Below are positions 47,816-56,568 of a stretch of 64,000 nt of DNA, piece after piece. Position numbers and translations under genes: made by a program. Positions within the stretch are counted from its first letter, which is position 1, and every line of letters starts with the position of its first letter. The notes beneath the pieces are model-generated. The model was not told the origin of the DNA. It was given only the letters and a program-made list of their open reading frames with translations, and did no database searches. This DNA is from Diaphorobacter sp. HDW4A. GTDB lineage: Bacteria > Pseudomonadota > Gammaproteobacteria > Burkholderiales > Burkholderiaceae_C. The stretch spans positions 186,001-250,000 of the forward strand of contig NZ_CP049910.1 in NCBI RefSeq assembly GCF_011305995.1. Reading direction: 5' to 3'.

Positions 47816-47925
47816 CGCGAAGTCTGTACCATCGACTAGGCAGGCGGGTGAGCGCTGCCGAGCAGGCTCGTGCGCATCCTGCTCGGCATCTCGTCCGCAC
47901 CTTAAAAACCAAGCCCCAACCACAC

Positions 47926-48786
47926 GTGCTGCATACCTTCGCTCCGCTCCTGTTCGTGCTGATCTGGTCGTCCGGCTTTCTGATCGGGCGGGGCGTGGCC
48001 TCTCATGCCGATCCGTTCTGGTTTCTGGCATTGCGCTTTTCGCTGGTGTGCGTGGTGTTCACCGCCGCCGCATGGTGGGCGCGGGTGGCGTGGCCGCGCG
48101 GCGCCAAAAGCATTGGGTTGCACCTGCTGGCGGGCGCGCTCATGAGCGGCTTCTATCTGGGCCCGAGCTGGTGGGCCATGTCCCAGGGCATGCCTGCGGG
48201 CATCATGGCGTTGATCGGCGCGCTGCAGCCCTTGTTCACCGCGCTGATCGCGGTGCTGGTACTGCACAGGCGATTGTCGGGAACGACCTGGCTGGGGCTG
48301 GCGCTGGGCTTTGGCGGCGTCGCACTGGTGCTCTGGCCCCGGCTGGCTGCGGCCGATGCGTCGGCGCTGTCGCTGCCCGTGGTGCTGATTGCGGCGGGCA
48401 GCATTCTGTCGTTGACGGTGGGATCGATGGTGCAGAAGTCACCGCTCGCGGCCAATGATTTGCGCAGCGCCGGTGCGGTACAGAACATCGGCGCGGTGAT
48501 CGTGCTGACCGTCATGGCGCTCATCTTCGGCAAGCCGCACTGGGACAACTCGCCGCTGCTCTGGGGCTATCTGGCCTATGCTGTGCTGGTGCTTTCGGTG
48601 GCAGGCACCACGCTGCTCATCTGGCTTATGCGCCGGGGTGAGGCCACGCGCACCACGGCACTGCTGCTGGCGGTGCCGCCGTTGTCGGCGCTGCAGGGCT
48701 GGCTGATCTTCGGCGAGACCATGGTGGCCATGCAGATAATCGGTTTTCTGGTGGCGATTGCCGGTGTGGCGCTGGCGCGGCGCTGA
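47926..48786 (+). CDS. DMT-superfamily (EamA) membrane transporter
   Basis: A 286-residue polytopic protein with about ten hydrophobic segments in two EamA repeats (FAPLLFVLIWSSGFLIGRGV at the start; PPLSALQGWLIFGETM near the end, a typical second-repeat motif). The start is uncertain: the frame is open far upstream, without an ATG near the homologous N-terminus, and the GTG at 47926 is chosen because it directly precedes the first membrane segment. Probably exports an amino acid or metabolite. It follows pbpC by 110 bases on the same strand. Confidence 0.82.
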   Translation: MLHTFAPLLFVLIWSSGFLIGRGVASHADPFWFLALRFSLVCVVFTAAAWWARVAWPRGAKSIGLHLLAGALMSGFYLGPSWWAMSQGMPAGIMALIGALQPLFTALIAVLVLHRRLSGTTWLGLALGFGGVALVLWPRLAAADASALSLPVVLIAAGSILSLTVGSMVQKSPLAANDLRSAGAVQNIGAVIVLTVMALIFGKPHWDNSPLLWGYLAYAVLVLSVAGTTLLIWLMRRGEATRTTALLLAVPPLSALQGWLIFGETMVAMQIIGFLVAIAGVALARR

Positions 48787-48902
48787 AAAAAATTCAAACA
48801 GGGCACAGCAGGCTTCAAACCGGGGCGCGTTGTGCGGCGCTACCATTGCCGGATTCCAGATAAGAACCCGTGGCGCCTTGCCGCGCGCCGAGGAACACTG
48901 CC

Positions 48903-50081
48903 ATGCCTGAACTCTCCAAAATGACCTGTATCGAGGACCTGCGCCAAGTCGCGGAGCAGCGCGTGCCGCGCATGTTCTACGATTACGCGGATTCGGGTTC
49001 GTGGACCGAAACCACCTACCGTGCCAACAGCGAGGATTTCCAGAAGATCAAGCTGCGCCAGCGCGTGGCGGTGAACATGGAAGGTCGCAGTACTGAAGTC
49101 TCCATGGTTGGTCAGAAGGCCAAGATGCCGGTGGCGATTGCACCCGTGGGCCTGACCGGCATGCAGCATGCAGACGGCGAGATCCACGCCGCGCGCGCAG
49201 CGGAGAAATTCGGCATTCCGTTCACCCTGTCCACCATGAGCATCTGTTCCATCGAGGACATCGCGGAGAACACGACGGCACCGTTCTGGTTCCAGCTCTA
49301 CATGATGCGCGACCGCGAAGCCATGACGCGCATGATCGACCGGGCACGCGTCGCCAAGTGCAGCGCGCTGGTGCTCACGCTCGACCTGCAGGTGATCGGC
49401 CAGCGTCACAAGGACATCAAGAACGGCCTGACTGCGCCGCCCAAGCCCACCATCCCCAACCTCATCAACCTGATGACCAAGCCGCGCTGGTGCCTGGCCA
49501 TGGCGGGCACCAAGCGCCACACTTTCCGCAATCTGGTGGGCCATGTGAAGGGCGTGAGCGACATGAACTCGCTGGCCGCTTGGACCAACGAGCAGTTCGA
49601 TCCACGCCTGTCCTGGGAAGACGTTGCCTGGGTTCGCAAGCAATGGGACGGTCCGCTGATTCTCAAGGGCATCATGGACGTGGAGGACGCGCGTCTGGCC
49701 GTGCAAAGCGGCTCCGACGCGATTGTAGTGAGCAACCACGGCGGTCGCCAGCTTGACGGCGCGCCTTCGTCGATCCACGCGCTGCCCGCCATCGTCGACG
49801 CGGTTGGCCAGCAGATTGAGGTCTGGATGGACGGCGGTATTCGCGGTGGTCAGGACGTGCTCAAGGCCTGGGCGATGGGCGCGCGCGGCACCATGATCGG
49901 TCGCGCCATGGCCTACAGCCTGGGGGCCTTCGGCGAGGCGGGCGTGAGCAAGGCGCTGCAGATCCTGCACAAGGAACTCGATGTGAGCATGGCGTTCTGC
50001 GGCCACACCAACATCCAGAATGTGAACACAGCAATCCTGTTGCCAGGCACCTTCCCGACGAAGGATACTCCTCAGTACTGA
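48903..50081 (+). CDS. FMN-dependent alpha-hydroxy acid dehydrogenase, L-lactate dehydrogenase type
   Basis: A 392-residue TIM-barrel flavoenzyme of the LldD/glycolate oxidase family. The catalytic His279 lies in SNHGGRQLDGAPSS, and the FMN site in IEVWMDGGIRGGQDVLKA and GTMIGRAMAYSLGA. The N-terminal RVPRMFYDYADSGSW is the usual family opening. It probably oxidises L-lactate or a related 2-hydroxy acid and passes electrons to quinone. The chosen ATG at 48903 fits the family N-terminus; one at 48870 is possible. No lactate permease or regulator is adjacent. It converges with an MFS gene 18 bases away. Confidence 0.9.
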   Translation: MPELSKMTCIEDLRQVAEQRVPRMFYDYADSGSWTETTYRANSEDFQKIKLRQRVAVNMEGRSTEVSMVGQKAKMPVAIAPVGLTGMQHADGEIHAARAAEKFGIPFTLSTMSICSIEDIAENTTAPFWFQLYMMRDREAMTRMIDRARVAKCSALVLTLDLQVIGQRHKDIKNGLTAPPKPTIPNLINLMTKPRWCLAMAGTKRHTFRNLVGHVKGVSDMNSLAAWTNEQFDPRLSWEDVAWVRKQWDGPLILKGIMDVEDARLAVQSGSDAIVVSNHGGRQLDGAPSSIHALPAIVDAVGQQIEVWMDGGIRGGQDVLKAWAMGARGTMIGRAMAYSLGAFGEAGVSKALQILHKELDVSMAFCGHTNIQNVNTAILLPGTFPTKDTPQY

Positions 50082-50099
50082 GGCGGCATTTTTGAGGCT

Positions 50100-51320
50100 T
50101 CATGCCAGCGCGCGACGCCCGGGCCGGAAGCCGTGCGTTCGCGACAGCCAGACGATGTAGAACGCGAGCACCGCCAGCACGGTCAGGGCGAATGGCAGCA
50201 CGCCAGCGCCGAGATGCTGCAGCAACAGGCCACCCACCACGCCGCCTCCGGCAATGGCGAGGTTGAACACGGTGACCAGCATAGACTGCGCGATATCGGC
50301 ATTCTCGGCGGCCGCATCGGCCAGAGCCGTCTGCAGCAGGGTGGGCGCACCGCCGAAGGTGATGCCCCACAGCGTCACGCCTGCATAGACCAGCGGCGCG
50401 GACGCGTTGGCAAAGCCCAGCAGCAGCGCCGCCACCGCGAACAGCGCGAGGCTCAGCAGGGTGGCGTTGCGCAGCCGATGATCCACGGACAGGCCGGTGA
50501 TCCAGATGCCGAACATCGACGTGACGCCAAAGAGCAGCAGTACCGCATCCACACGCTGGTCCAGCCCCACCGATGCGAGATACGGCGCGATGAAGGTGTA
50601 GAGAATGTTGTGCGCCAGAATCCACGCCAGCAGGGCCAGAAGAATCGGGCGGATGCCCGGCAGCCTCGCGATGTGGTGGATGCGGCGGCGATGGGCGGCG
50701 CTTTGTCCGGCGAAGTCCGGTATGGCGATCCGCATCCAGGCGAGCAGCACCAGTGCCAGCGCGGCCATGATCCAGAACACCGCGCGCCAGTCAAACAGCG
50801 TGCCAAGCCAGGCGCCCAGCGGCACGCCGATGGACAGCGCAATCGGCTGCCCCACACCGGCGATGGCCATGGCGCGGCCCAGTTGCGCGGGCGCGACCAG
50901 CCGCCGCACATAACCGGCCAGCAGCCCCCAGATCACCCCCGCGGCCATGCCCGCAACAAAGCGCGCGAACAAGGTAAAGCCGTAGTGGGTCGACAGCGCC
51001 GTCGCGACATTGAAGACCAGTAGGCAGGCAATCGCCAGCATGAACAGCGGGCGCCGATTCCAACTGCGGGTGAAGGCGATCACCGGAATCGCCGACAGCA
51101 CCGAACCCAGCGCGTACAGTGTAATGAACTGCCCCGCCATGGATTCGCTGATGTGCATGCCGGCGCTGATCTGCGGCAGCAGACCAGCGGGCATGGTTTC
51201 GGTGGTGATTGCGAGAAAGCCCGCGAAGGTGAAGACCAGCAGCTTCCAGATCGGAAGGGGGTGCCCATCGTTGGCGTGGTGCAGTCGGGTGTCGGAGTGG
51301 GGCAGGTGGGTGGAGGTCAT
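50100..51320 (-). CDS. Major facilitator superfamily transporter (drug/arabinose efflux type)
   Basis: A 406-residue MFS protein with about 12 hydrophobic segments. Family motifs are PAGLLPQISAGMHISESMAG in the first part and the loop motif TRSWNRRPLFML between segments 2 and 3, as in AraJ/SotB-type efflux carriers. The ATG at 51320 has AAGGAA at good distance and is preferred to the GTG at 51350 that overlaps the preceding gene. It is the last gene of the oxidoreductase-MFS operon whose promoter carries a TetR-type operator, so it is probably an inducible efflux pump. Substrate unknown. Confidence 0.88.
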   Translation of the reverse strand: MTSTHLPHSDTRLHHANDGHPLPIWKLLVFTFAGFLAITTETMPAGLLPQISAGMHISESMAGQFITLYALGSVLSAIPVIAFTRSWNRRPLFMLAIACLLVFNVATALSTHYGFTLFARFVAGMAAGVIWGLLAGYVRRLVAPAQLGRAMAIAGVGQPIALSIGVPLGAWLGTLFDWRAVFWIMAALALVLLAWMRIAIPDFAGQSAAHRRRIHHIARLPGIRPILLALLAWILAHNILYTFIAPYLASVGLDQRVDAVLLLFGVTSMFGIWITGLSVDHRLRNATLLSLALFAVAALLLGFANASAPLVYAGVTLWGITFGGAPTLLQTALADAAAENADIAQSMLVTVFNLAIAGGGVVGGLLLQHLGAGVLPFALTVLAVLAFYIVWLSRTHGFRPGRRALA

Positions 51321-51346
51321 GGTGGTTCCTTGCGGGTCGGTACGCA

Positions 51347-52213
51347 TCACGCGAGAAACGATGCCGCCATGTCCTTGTCGCCATGGCCTGCGGCGAGTGC
51401 GCGCTCGAAGCGCTGCAGGCCAGCCTGTGCTCCATCGAGGCGCAGGCCCGCATCATGCGCTGCGTCCACGACGAGTTGCGCATCCTTCACCGCGTTCACC
51501 ACGCTGAAGCTCGCGGCGAAGTTGTTCTTGAGAATCGCTGCGGACTTGGCCTGAAAGAAGCCGCTGTCCATCGGACCATCGCTGACCGCATTCACCACCA
51601 GCGCGGGATCGACGCCTAGCGCCTGCGCGAACGCCAGACTCTCTGCCAGACCGTGGGTGAGCGAGAAGGCCCAGTGGTTGAGGGCGAGCTTGAGGCGGCT
51701 GCTTTCACCGGCCGTCTCTGATGCCCAGATTGTGCGTTTGCCCACTGCATCGAATACGGCCTGCGCCTGGCTGCGATGCGAGAGCGGTCCCGACGCGAGG
51801 ATGATGAGCTGTGCCTGCTCCGCCGGTTGCCGGGTGCCTTGCACCGGCGCGTCGTAGAAGTTCAGCCCGAGTTGTCGCGCATGGGCCTGCAGCAGGGCGG
51901 TTCCGGCTATGCCGACGGTGCTCATCTGCAGCCAGAGGGCATGCGGCCGGAGGCCGGAGGCGGCCAACTCCATGGCGTTCATCACGCTGTCGGCATCCTT
52001 CAGCATGGTGATCACGATGTCTGCCCGGTCGACGGCATCGGCTGCATGCTCGAACGCGGCCACACCATCGGCCTCGAGCGCGCGGGCTTTGTCGAAAGTG
52101 CGGTTCCATGCACGCACGGAAAAGCCGCGTCGGGCCAGATTGCGGGCCATGGGTGCGCCCATGGTGCCTGTTCCGAGAACGGCGACGGAGGTTGTGTTGT
52201 TGAGATCCTGCAT
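51347..52213 (-). CDS. NAD(P)-dependent oxidoreductase of the 3-hydroxyisobutyrate dehydrogenase family
   Basis: A 288-residue beta-hydroxyacid dehydrogenase-type protein. The Rossmann motif GTGTMGAPMARNLA (residues 14-27) and the catalytic lysine Lys175 in SSRLKLALNHW are present. The usual glycine-rich VSGG block is changed to APVQGTRQPAEQAQ, as in imine-reductase-like or uncharacterised members, so the substrate cannot be assigned. It is the first gene of an operon with an MFS exporter. A palindrome 22 bases upstream of its start matches one in front of the neighbouring TetR gene, so it is probably induced when that repressor binds its ligand. Confidence 0.88.
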   Translation of the reverse strand: MQDLNNTTSVAVLGTGTMGAPMARNLARRGFSVRAWNRTFDKARALEADGVAAFEHAADAVDRADIVITMLKDADSVMNAMELAASGLRPHALWLQMSTVGIAGTALLQAHARQLGLNFYDAPVQGTRQPAEQAQLIILASGPLSHRSQAQAVFDAVGKRTIWASETAGESSRLKLALNHWAFSLTHGLAESLAFAQALGVDPALVVNAVSDGPMDSGFFQAKSAAILKNNFAASFSVVNAVKDAQLVVDAAHDAGLRLDGAQAGLQRFERALAAGHGDKDMAASFLA

Positions 52214-52234
52214 AGTGCTGCGATAAATAAAAAT

Positions 52235-52255
52235 ATTGGAACGAACGTTCCTGAA
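52235..52255. promoter_or_regulatory. TetR operator in front of the oxidoreductase-MFS operon
   Basis: The core GGAACGAACGTTCC (52238-52251) is a palindrome with one mismatch, within a 21-base block that repeats with two substitutions at 52899-52919 before the tetR gene. The two cores together give the perfect palindrome GGAACGATCGTTCC. Its position between the TetR gene end and the oxidoreductase start fits an operator. Confidence 0.85.
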
Positions 52256-52304
52256 TTGGTGGAAAAAAACGCGGCAGGCGAAAGAACCTGTCGCGCTGCG
52301 GGGG

Positions 52305-52886
52305 TCAGAGTGCCGACAGCGTCACTTCGATCACATCGTGCAGGCACTGCTTGCGCTGCGCGGCCGTGCTGCCTTTGCTGCTCACGCGCATGCCCTGGAT
52401 CGTGTTGACCACGAAGCGGGCGAGCGCGCGGGCGGACTTGTCGGGCGAGATTTCCTGAGTATTCTGTGCACGCTGGATCAGCTTTTCGAGCGCTTTCTGC
52501 AGCCTCTGCAGATTGTGTGTGACCAATTCGGCCACTGCCGGGTCATGTCCCGCCAGCTCGAGCGAGGCATTGGCGATCAGGCAGCCACGGCGCTGCGGGT
52601 CCTGCAACTCGTCACTTGCGATGCGCAGGAGCAGTTCGCGAATCAGTTCCTTGGCAGGAGCGTCACCCGCCAACAACTCGACGTTTGCCGTGGTCACGGT
52701 TGCATAGCGGCGAAGCGCCTGCTGATAGAGGGCCTGCTTGTTTTCGAAAGTGCTGTAGAGACTGCTGCGCGACAGGCCTGTGCCGTTCACCAGATCCTGC
52801 ACGGACGTGGCGGCGTAGCCGCGCTGCCAGAAGACATTCATGGCGGCATCGGCAATATCGTCGGGCTCGAATTCCTTTTTTCGCAT
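52305..52886 (-). CDS. TetR-family repressor
   Basis: A 193-residue TetR-type regulator. The N-terminal helix-turn-helix is clear (GYAATSVQDLVNGTGLSRSS, then LYSTFENKQALYQQAL); the C-terminal domain is the ligand-binding type of the AcrR/YxaF-like group. It is on the same strand as, and upstream of, the oxidoreductase-MFS genes (91 bases apart). Matching palindromes lie before its own start and before that operon, so it very probably represses both. The inducer is likely a substrate of the exporter or oxidoreductase. Confidence 0.92.
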   Translation of the reverse strand: MRKKEFEPDDIADAAMNVFWQRGYAATSVQDLVNGTGLSRSSLYSTFENKQALYQQALRRYATVTTANVELLAGDAPAKELIRELLLRIASDELQDPQRRGCLIANASLELAGHDPAVAELVTHNLQRLQKALEKLIQRAQNTQEISPDKSARALARFVVNTIQGMRVSSKGSTAAQRKQCLHDVIEVTLSAL

Positions 52887-52898
52887 ATCGAATTCAAT

Positions 52899-52919
52899 AT
52901 TGGAATGATCGTTCCTGAA
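52899..52919. promoter_or_regulatory. TetR autoregulatory operator
   Basis: Core GGAATGATCGTTCC (52902-52915), a palindrome with one mismatch, 13 bases upstream of the TetR start. The 21-base block differs at only two positions from the one before the oxidoreductase operon at 52235-52255. Confidence 0.85.
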
Positions 52920-53145
52920 GTTTAAATGGCTGCCAACTCAACGTCAACTGGGGCGCTGAATGTGGTTTTTGCGTGCTGGAGATGTGTCATTGTGTTATCC
53001 GGTCTTGAGGAATTTGCATTGATTTACGCTGCGGCAGTGCAGCAAGCCTATGTCCTACAGGCAACCCGGTTTTCTGATTCCAAACTCCGTCGATCCGTCC
53101 GGCCACGTCCCCGGCGGTTTCCAACCCAAACATAGGAGTGCGGAC

Positions 53146-54225
53146 ATGCTGGACAACCTGATTCGAGAGATTGGTACACGCTTCGGTCTCGGCGGAGATC
53201 AAGCGAAATCCATTGCGCAGATGCTGCTGGCCTTCATCACCAACCCTGCTTCGGGCGGGATTTCCGGCTTCCTGACGCGTTTGCGTGGTGAGGGCCTTGA
53301 GGGTGTGGTGCAAAGCTGGCTCGGTACTTCGTCGACCCCGCAGGTGCCAAGCGGTACTCAAGTGGAGTCCATGTTTGGTGCGGGCGCCGGTGGCGGTCTG
53401 CTGTCCACCATCGTGTCGCGACTCGGTCTGCCACGCGACCAAGTGGTTGGCGTGGTGGGCGCGATGTTGCCCAAGCTCATTTCCTTTTTGACGCCCGGAG
53501 GTTCCGTGCCTTCCGTGCTGCCTGCCGAAGTCGCCTCGCTTGCGGAAGGCGGGCGCGGACTGCTCGGAGCGGCGCTGGCTGGAACGGCGGCGGTCGGTGC
53601 GGGAGCGGCGAGTGTTTCGTCAGCTGCATCGCAAACCGCTGCAGCGGCCAGCAGTGCGGGCGGTGGTCTTGGCAAGTGGCTGCCGTGGATCATCGGTGCG
53701 TTGATCGTCATCTTCGGCATCAACTACTGCAGCAAGAAGAAGACCGACGTGGACACGCCACCACCAGCTTCCACGACCGCTCCGGCAACACCGGCTCCAA
53801 CAGCACCTCCCGCATCGGTGGCCGCTGTTCCGGCGCCTGCTGCGGCCAGCGATACCGCTGTCGGTATACCCATGGGGGCGGCCGTGATCGACAGCATGGC
53901 GCAGGATCTGCCGATGCTGCGCGTGTTCTTTGACACCGGCAAGACCGATGTCGCCACCGAATTCAACGACAAGTCCAAGGCTTTCGTCGACTACCTGAAG
54001 GCCAACGCCGACGCGAAGGCTGTTGTCTCGGGATTCAACGATCCTACGGGCGACCCGGTCAAGAACGCAGAGCTGTCCAAGCAACGCGCGCAGGCCGTGC
54101 AATCCGCACTCGTGGCGGCTGGCATTCCTGCTGATCGCACGGTGCTGGAAAAGCCCGCTGAGACGACCGATACCGGCACGACCAATGCCGCATCACGTCG
54201 TGTGGACGTGGTGGTGCGCAAGTAA
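53146..54225 (+). CDS. DUF937/YidB-like protein with membrane segment and OmpA-like C-terminus
   Basis: A 359-residue protein with an uncommon layout. Residues 1-135 are DUF937/YidB-like (MLDNLIREIGTRFGLGGDQA, LLSTIVSRLGLPRDQVVGVV, LPKLISFLTPGG). An Ala/Gly-rich stretch follows, then one membrane segment (about 176-195, WLPWIIGALIVIFGINYC), a Pro/Ala-rich linker of some 40 residues and an OmpA-like peptidoglycan-binding domain from about 250 (VFFDTGKTDVATEFND, NAELSKQRAQAVQSAL, ASRRVDVVVRK). The membrane segment is likely an inner-membrane anchor, with the DUF937 part inside and the OmpA part in the periplasm. TAGGAG precedes the ATG. Role unknown; linkage to cell wall is inference. Confidence 0.85.
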   Translation: MLDNLIREIGTRFGLGGDQAKSIAQMLLAFITNPASGGISGFLTRLRGEGLEGVVQSWLGTSSTPQVPSGTQVESMFGAGAGGGLLSTIVSRLGLPRDQVVGVVGAMLPKLISFLTPGGSVPSVLPAEVASLAEGGRGLLGAALAGTAAVGAGAASVSSAASQTAAAASSAGGGLGKWLPWIIGALIVIFGINYCSKKKTDVDTPPPASTTAPATPAPTAPPASVAAVPAPAAASDTAVGIPMGAAVIDSMAQDLPMLRVFFDTGKTDVATEFNDKSKAFVDYLKANADAKAVVSGFNDPTGDPVKNAELSKQRAQAVQSALVAAGIPADRTVLEKPAETTDTGTTNAASRRVDVVVRK

Positions 54226-54247
54226 GCCAACTGGCTGACTAGCTCAC

Positions 54248-54280
54248 AAAGCCGCCGCGCTGTTGCGTGGCGGCTTTGTC
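54248..54280 (+). terminator. Terminator after the DUF937-OmpA gene
   Basis: AAAGCCGCCGCGC (54248-54260) pairs with GCGTGGCGGCTTT (54265-54277) around a TGTT loop with one wobble; the T run is short. It separates the gene from a convergent TetR gene. Confidence 0.7.
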
Positions 54281-54291
54281 GTTTGTGGAGG

Positions 54292-54858
54292 TCAGCCGCT
54301 TTGCTGGAGCAACTGGCTTTTCACGGTGTTGAGCAGTTCGTTGGCAAGCTGAGGCCTGTTGACCGCGCGGGCCAGCGTCAGTGCGCCGACGGCGGTGGAG
54401 AGCAGGGTGATGGAGCGCTCGCGTGCGTGGTCATCGGCCCAGTCGAAGGACTCGGCCATCCGCGTGATCATGGTTTCGAGCGCTTCGGTGAAACTGTCCT
54501 GGAGCGCAGCGCTGCGCGCCACCTCGGGTGCTAGCGAGACCAGCGGGCAGCCATCGCCCGGATCGCTCAGATGCGCGCGGTTCAGATAGCGCTCCACAAA
54601 GCGTTGCCTGAGGTCGTCATCGGCTTGGCGCTTGCGGAACAGGCGGCGCTCGGAATGAGTGAAGGCGCGCGCAAGCGCCTCCGAGGCCAGCGCCTCTTTT
54701 GATGTGAAGTGCGCATAGAACGCGCCATGCGTGAGGCCAGCGGCCTGCATGATCTCGGCGACGCCCACGCGGGCAAAACCGCGCTCGCGGAACAGGCGGG
54801 CAGCCTCGTCAAGAATGCGTTCGCGTTTCTGCGCGGTTTCACTGGCGGGGTAGCGCAT
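54292..54858 (-). CDS. TetR-family repressor
   Basis: A 188-residue regulator (198 if a TTG at 54888 is used). The helix-turn-helix is RVGVAEIMQAAGLTHGAFYA, then HFTSKEALASEALARA, and the ligand domain has the CPLVSLAPEVARS segment typical of the TetR_C_33-like group related to NemR-type repressors. It is divergent from a MaoC-like gene, with two ATGATG/CATCAT palindromes in between, so it probably controls that gene and itself. Confidence 0.88.
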   Translation of the reverse strand: MRYPASETAQKRERILDEAARLFRERGFARVGVAEIMQAAGLTHGAFYAHFTSKEALASEALARAFTHSERRLFRKRQADDDLRQRFVERYLNRAHLSDPGDGCPLVSLAPEVARSAALQDSFTEALETMITRMAESFDWADDHARERSITLLSTAVGALTLARAVNRPQLANELLNTVKSQLLQQSG

Positions 54859-54910
54859 GGCGGCTTTGCTGGGTTGTGATGGCCTCAAGTGTATTCCTGT
54901 CTATCGGTGG

Positions 54911-54926
54911 CATGATGACCATCATG
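54911..54926. promoter_or_regulatory. Candidate TetR operator, first of two
   Basis: CATGATGACCATCATG is a palindrome with 7-base arms around AC. A second, similar dyad lies 24 bases further on. Both are in the divergent TetR/MaoC promoter region. Confidence 0.7.
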
Positions 54927-54934
54927 GATTGAAG

Positions 54935-54950
54935 TATGATGAATATCATG
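54935..54950. promoter_or_regulatory. Candidate TetR operator, second of two
   Basis: TATGATGAATATCATG shares the ATGATGAnyATCATG pattern with the first dyad and lies 29 bases before the MaoC start, where it would overlap the promoter or early leader. Confidence 0.65.
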
Positions 54951-54978
54951 AATAAGCCGCAGTAAGGAGCTATCTTCC

Positions 54979-55431
54979 ATGAGCGAAAAGCTTTACCTTG
55001 ACGATCTCTTCGTCGGTCAGAAATTCAAGAGCCGCGAGTACCTGCTTGATGCGCGGCAGATCATGGCCTATGCACGCGAGTTCGATCCGCAACCGTTTCA
55101 CACCGACCCCGAGCTGGCGAAGAACACTTTTTTCCAGGGCCTTGCCGCCAGCGGATGGCACACGGCGTCGATCACCATGAAGCTGGTGGTGGAGAGCCTT
55201 CCGATGTCTGGGGGGGTGATCGGCGCGGGCGTCGAAGAACTGCGCTGGCCGCTGCCCACGCGGCCCGGTGACGTGCTGCATCTCGAATCCGAAGTGCTGG
55301 AAATCATTCCCTCGCGTTCCAGACCAGATCGAGCCATCGTGCGCATCCGCTGCGATACCAAAAATCAGAACGGCGATGTGGTGCAGAGCTTCATCCCCAA
55401 GCTGCTCGCGTTCAAACGTCAGGCGGCCTGA
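54979..55431 (+). CDS. MaoC-family hotdog-fold hydratase/dehydratase-like protein
   Basis: A 150-residue single hotdog protein of the MaoC group. EFDPQPFHTDPELAKNTFFQ contains the conserved Asp and His of the hydratase motif, and GLAASGWHTASITM follows as in enoyl-CoA hydratase-type members. GTGVEELRWPLPTRPGDVL-like sequence (here GAGVEELRW) is also conserved. It probably hydrates an acyl-CoA. It is divergent from a TetR repressor that likely controls it; AAGGAGC precedes the ATG. Confidence 0.88.
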   Translation: MSEKLYLDDLFVGQKFKSREYLLDARQIMAYAREFDPQPFHTDPELAKNTFFQGLAASGWHTASITMKLVVESLPMSGGVIGAGVEELRWPLPTRPGDVLHLESEVLEIIPSRSRPDRAIVRIRCDTKNQNGDVVQSFIPKLLAFKRQAA

Positions 55432-55570
55432 CATCGCTGGCTGGTTCGGCTACCGTCGTCAAATGGTGCGACGAGAGGGCTGTTTTGGGACGGTGCGCCG
55501 CTATGCTTGCAGACTTCGCATGCGTCGCGTCTGGCGCAGGCCGCACCGTCTTTGAAGTCTGCCCCCGCCC

Positions 55571-56521
55571 ATGTCCACAGCCCAGCAAGCCACCTCCACT
55601 CTGATTGAACACGCATGGCTGTGGGTGCCGGTCGTACTGTTCGCTGCGCTTGCGCAGACGGTGCGCAATTCGGCGCAGCGTTCGCTCACGCAGGAGCTGG
55701 GCACACTGTCGGCCACACTGGTTCGCTTTCTCTACGGTCTCCCTTTTGCTGCAGTCTGGCTCGGACTGCTCTATTTTTGGCCCGAGCAGAGGCCGTCGAT
55801 TCCCCACATGAGTGGCGCGTATTTCGGCTGGATTGCACTCGGCGCGTTCTTTCAGGTGGCGGCCACGGCGGCGCTGCTTCTTGCGATGAAGGAGCGCAAT
55901 TTCGCAGTCGCGATCACGCTGTCCAAGACGGAGGTGTTGCAGGTCGCGTTGTTCGGTGCGGTCTTCCTGCATGAGCTGCCGACACCGTGGGCGCTGTTTG
56001 CGATGGTGCTCGCGACGCTTGGCGTTTTTCTGCTTTCGCTGCCGCCGCGCGGGCAACTGTTTTCGCTTTCTGCATGGCTCTCCAAATCGGCAATGTACGG
56101 TGTGGTCTGCGGGGCCTGCTTTGCGATTGCGACCATCGGCTTTCGCGGCGCTGCCATCGAGTTGAATGCCGAGACGCCGTGGCTCTCGGGCGCATGGGGC
56201 GTGCTGTTTGCGCAGGCCATGCAGACGGTGGGGCTGGGTGCCTGGGTGCAATTGCGAACCGAACGCGGCCTTGCGCCGCTGTTCCGTGCGTGGAAGCTGT
56301 CGATGGTGGCGGGCTCAATGGGGGCGGCCGCCTCGCTCGCCTGGTTCACGGCCTACGCGATGCAGAGCGCCGCGTCAGTCAGGACCCTCGGTATGGTGGA
56401 GGTGGTGTTCAGCTACATCGTCTCGCGCAAGTTCTTCAGCGAATCGTTCTCGCGCCCGGAGAAGATCGGCATCTCGCTGGTGCTGGTCGGACTCGTGCTG
56501 ATCTGCGCATTCGGGAGCTGA
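55571..56521 (+). CDS. DMT-superfamily (EamA) membrane transporter
   Basis: A 316-residue protein with about ten hydrophobic segments. Unlike the other two DMT carriers in the window it opens with ALAQTVRNSAQRSLTQELGT, a feature of a distinct EamA subgroup; the second repeat ends VVFSYIVSRKFFSESFSRPE and KIGISLVLVGLVLICAF. Substrate unknown. The dinB gene begins 48 bases after its stop on the same strand and could be cotranscribed. Confidence 0.85.
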   Translation: MSTAQQATSTLIEHAWLWVPVVLFAALAQTVRNSAQRSLTQELGTLSATLVRFLYGLPFAAVWLGLLYFWPEQRPSIPHMSGAYFGWIALGAFFQVAATAALLLAMKERNFAVAITLSKTEVLQVALFGAVFLHELPTPWALFAMVLATLGVFLLSLPPRGQLFSLSAWLSKSAMYGVVCGACFAIATIGFRGAAIELNAETPWLSGAWGVLFAQAMQTVGLGAWVQLRTERGLAPLFRAWKLSMVAGSMGAAASLAWFTAYAMQSAASVRTLGMVEVVFSYIVSRKFFSESFSRPEKIGISLVLVGLVLICAFGS

Positions 56522-56568
56522 TTTCCCCTGCGTTGGAAACGTGCTGCCATTACGGCAACAATAGCGAT

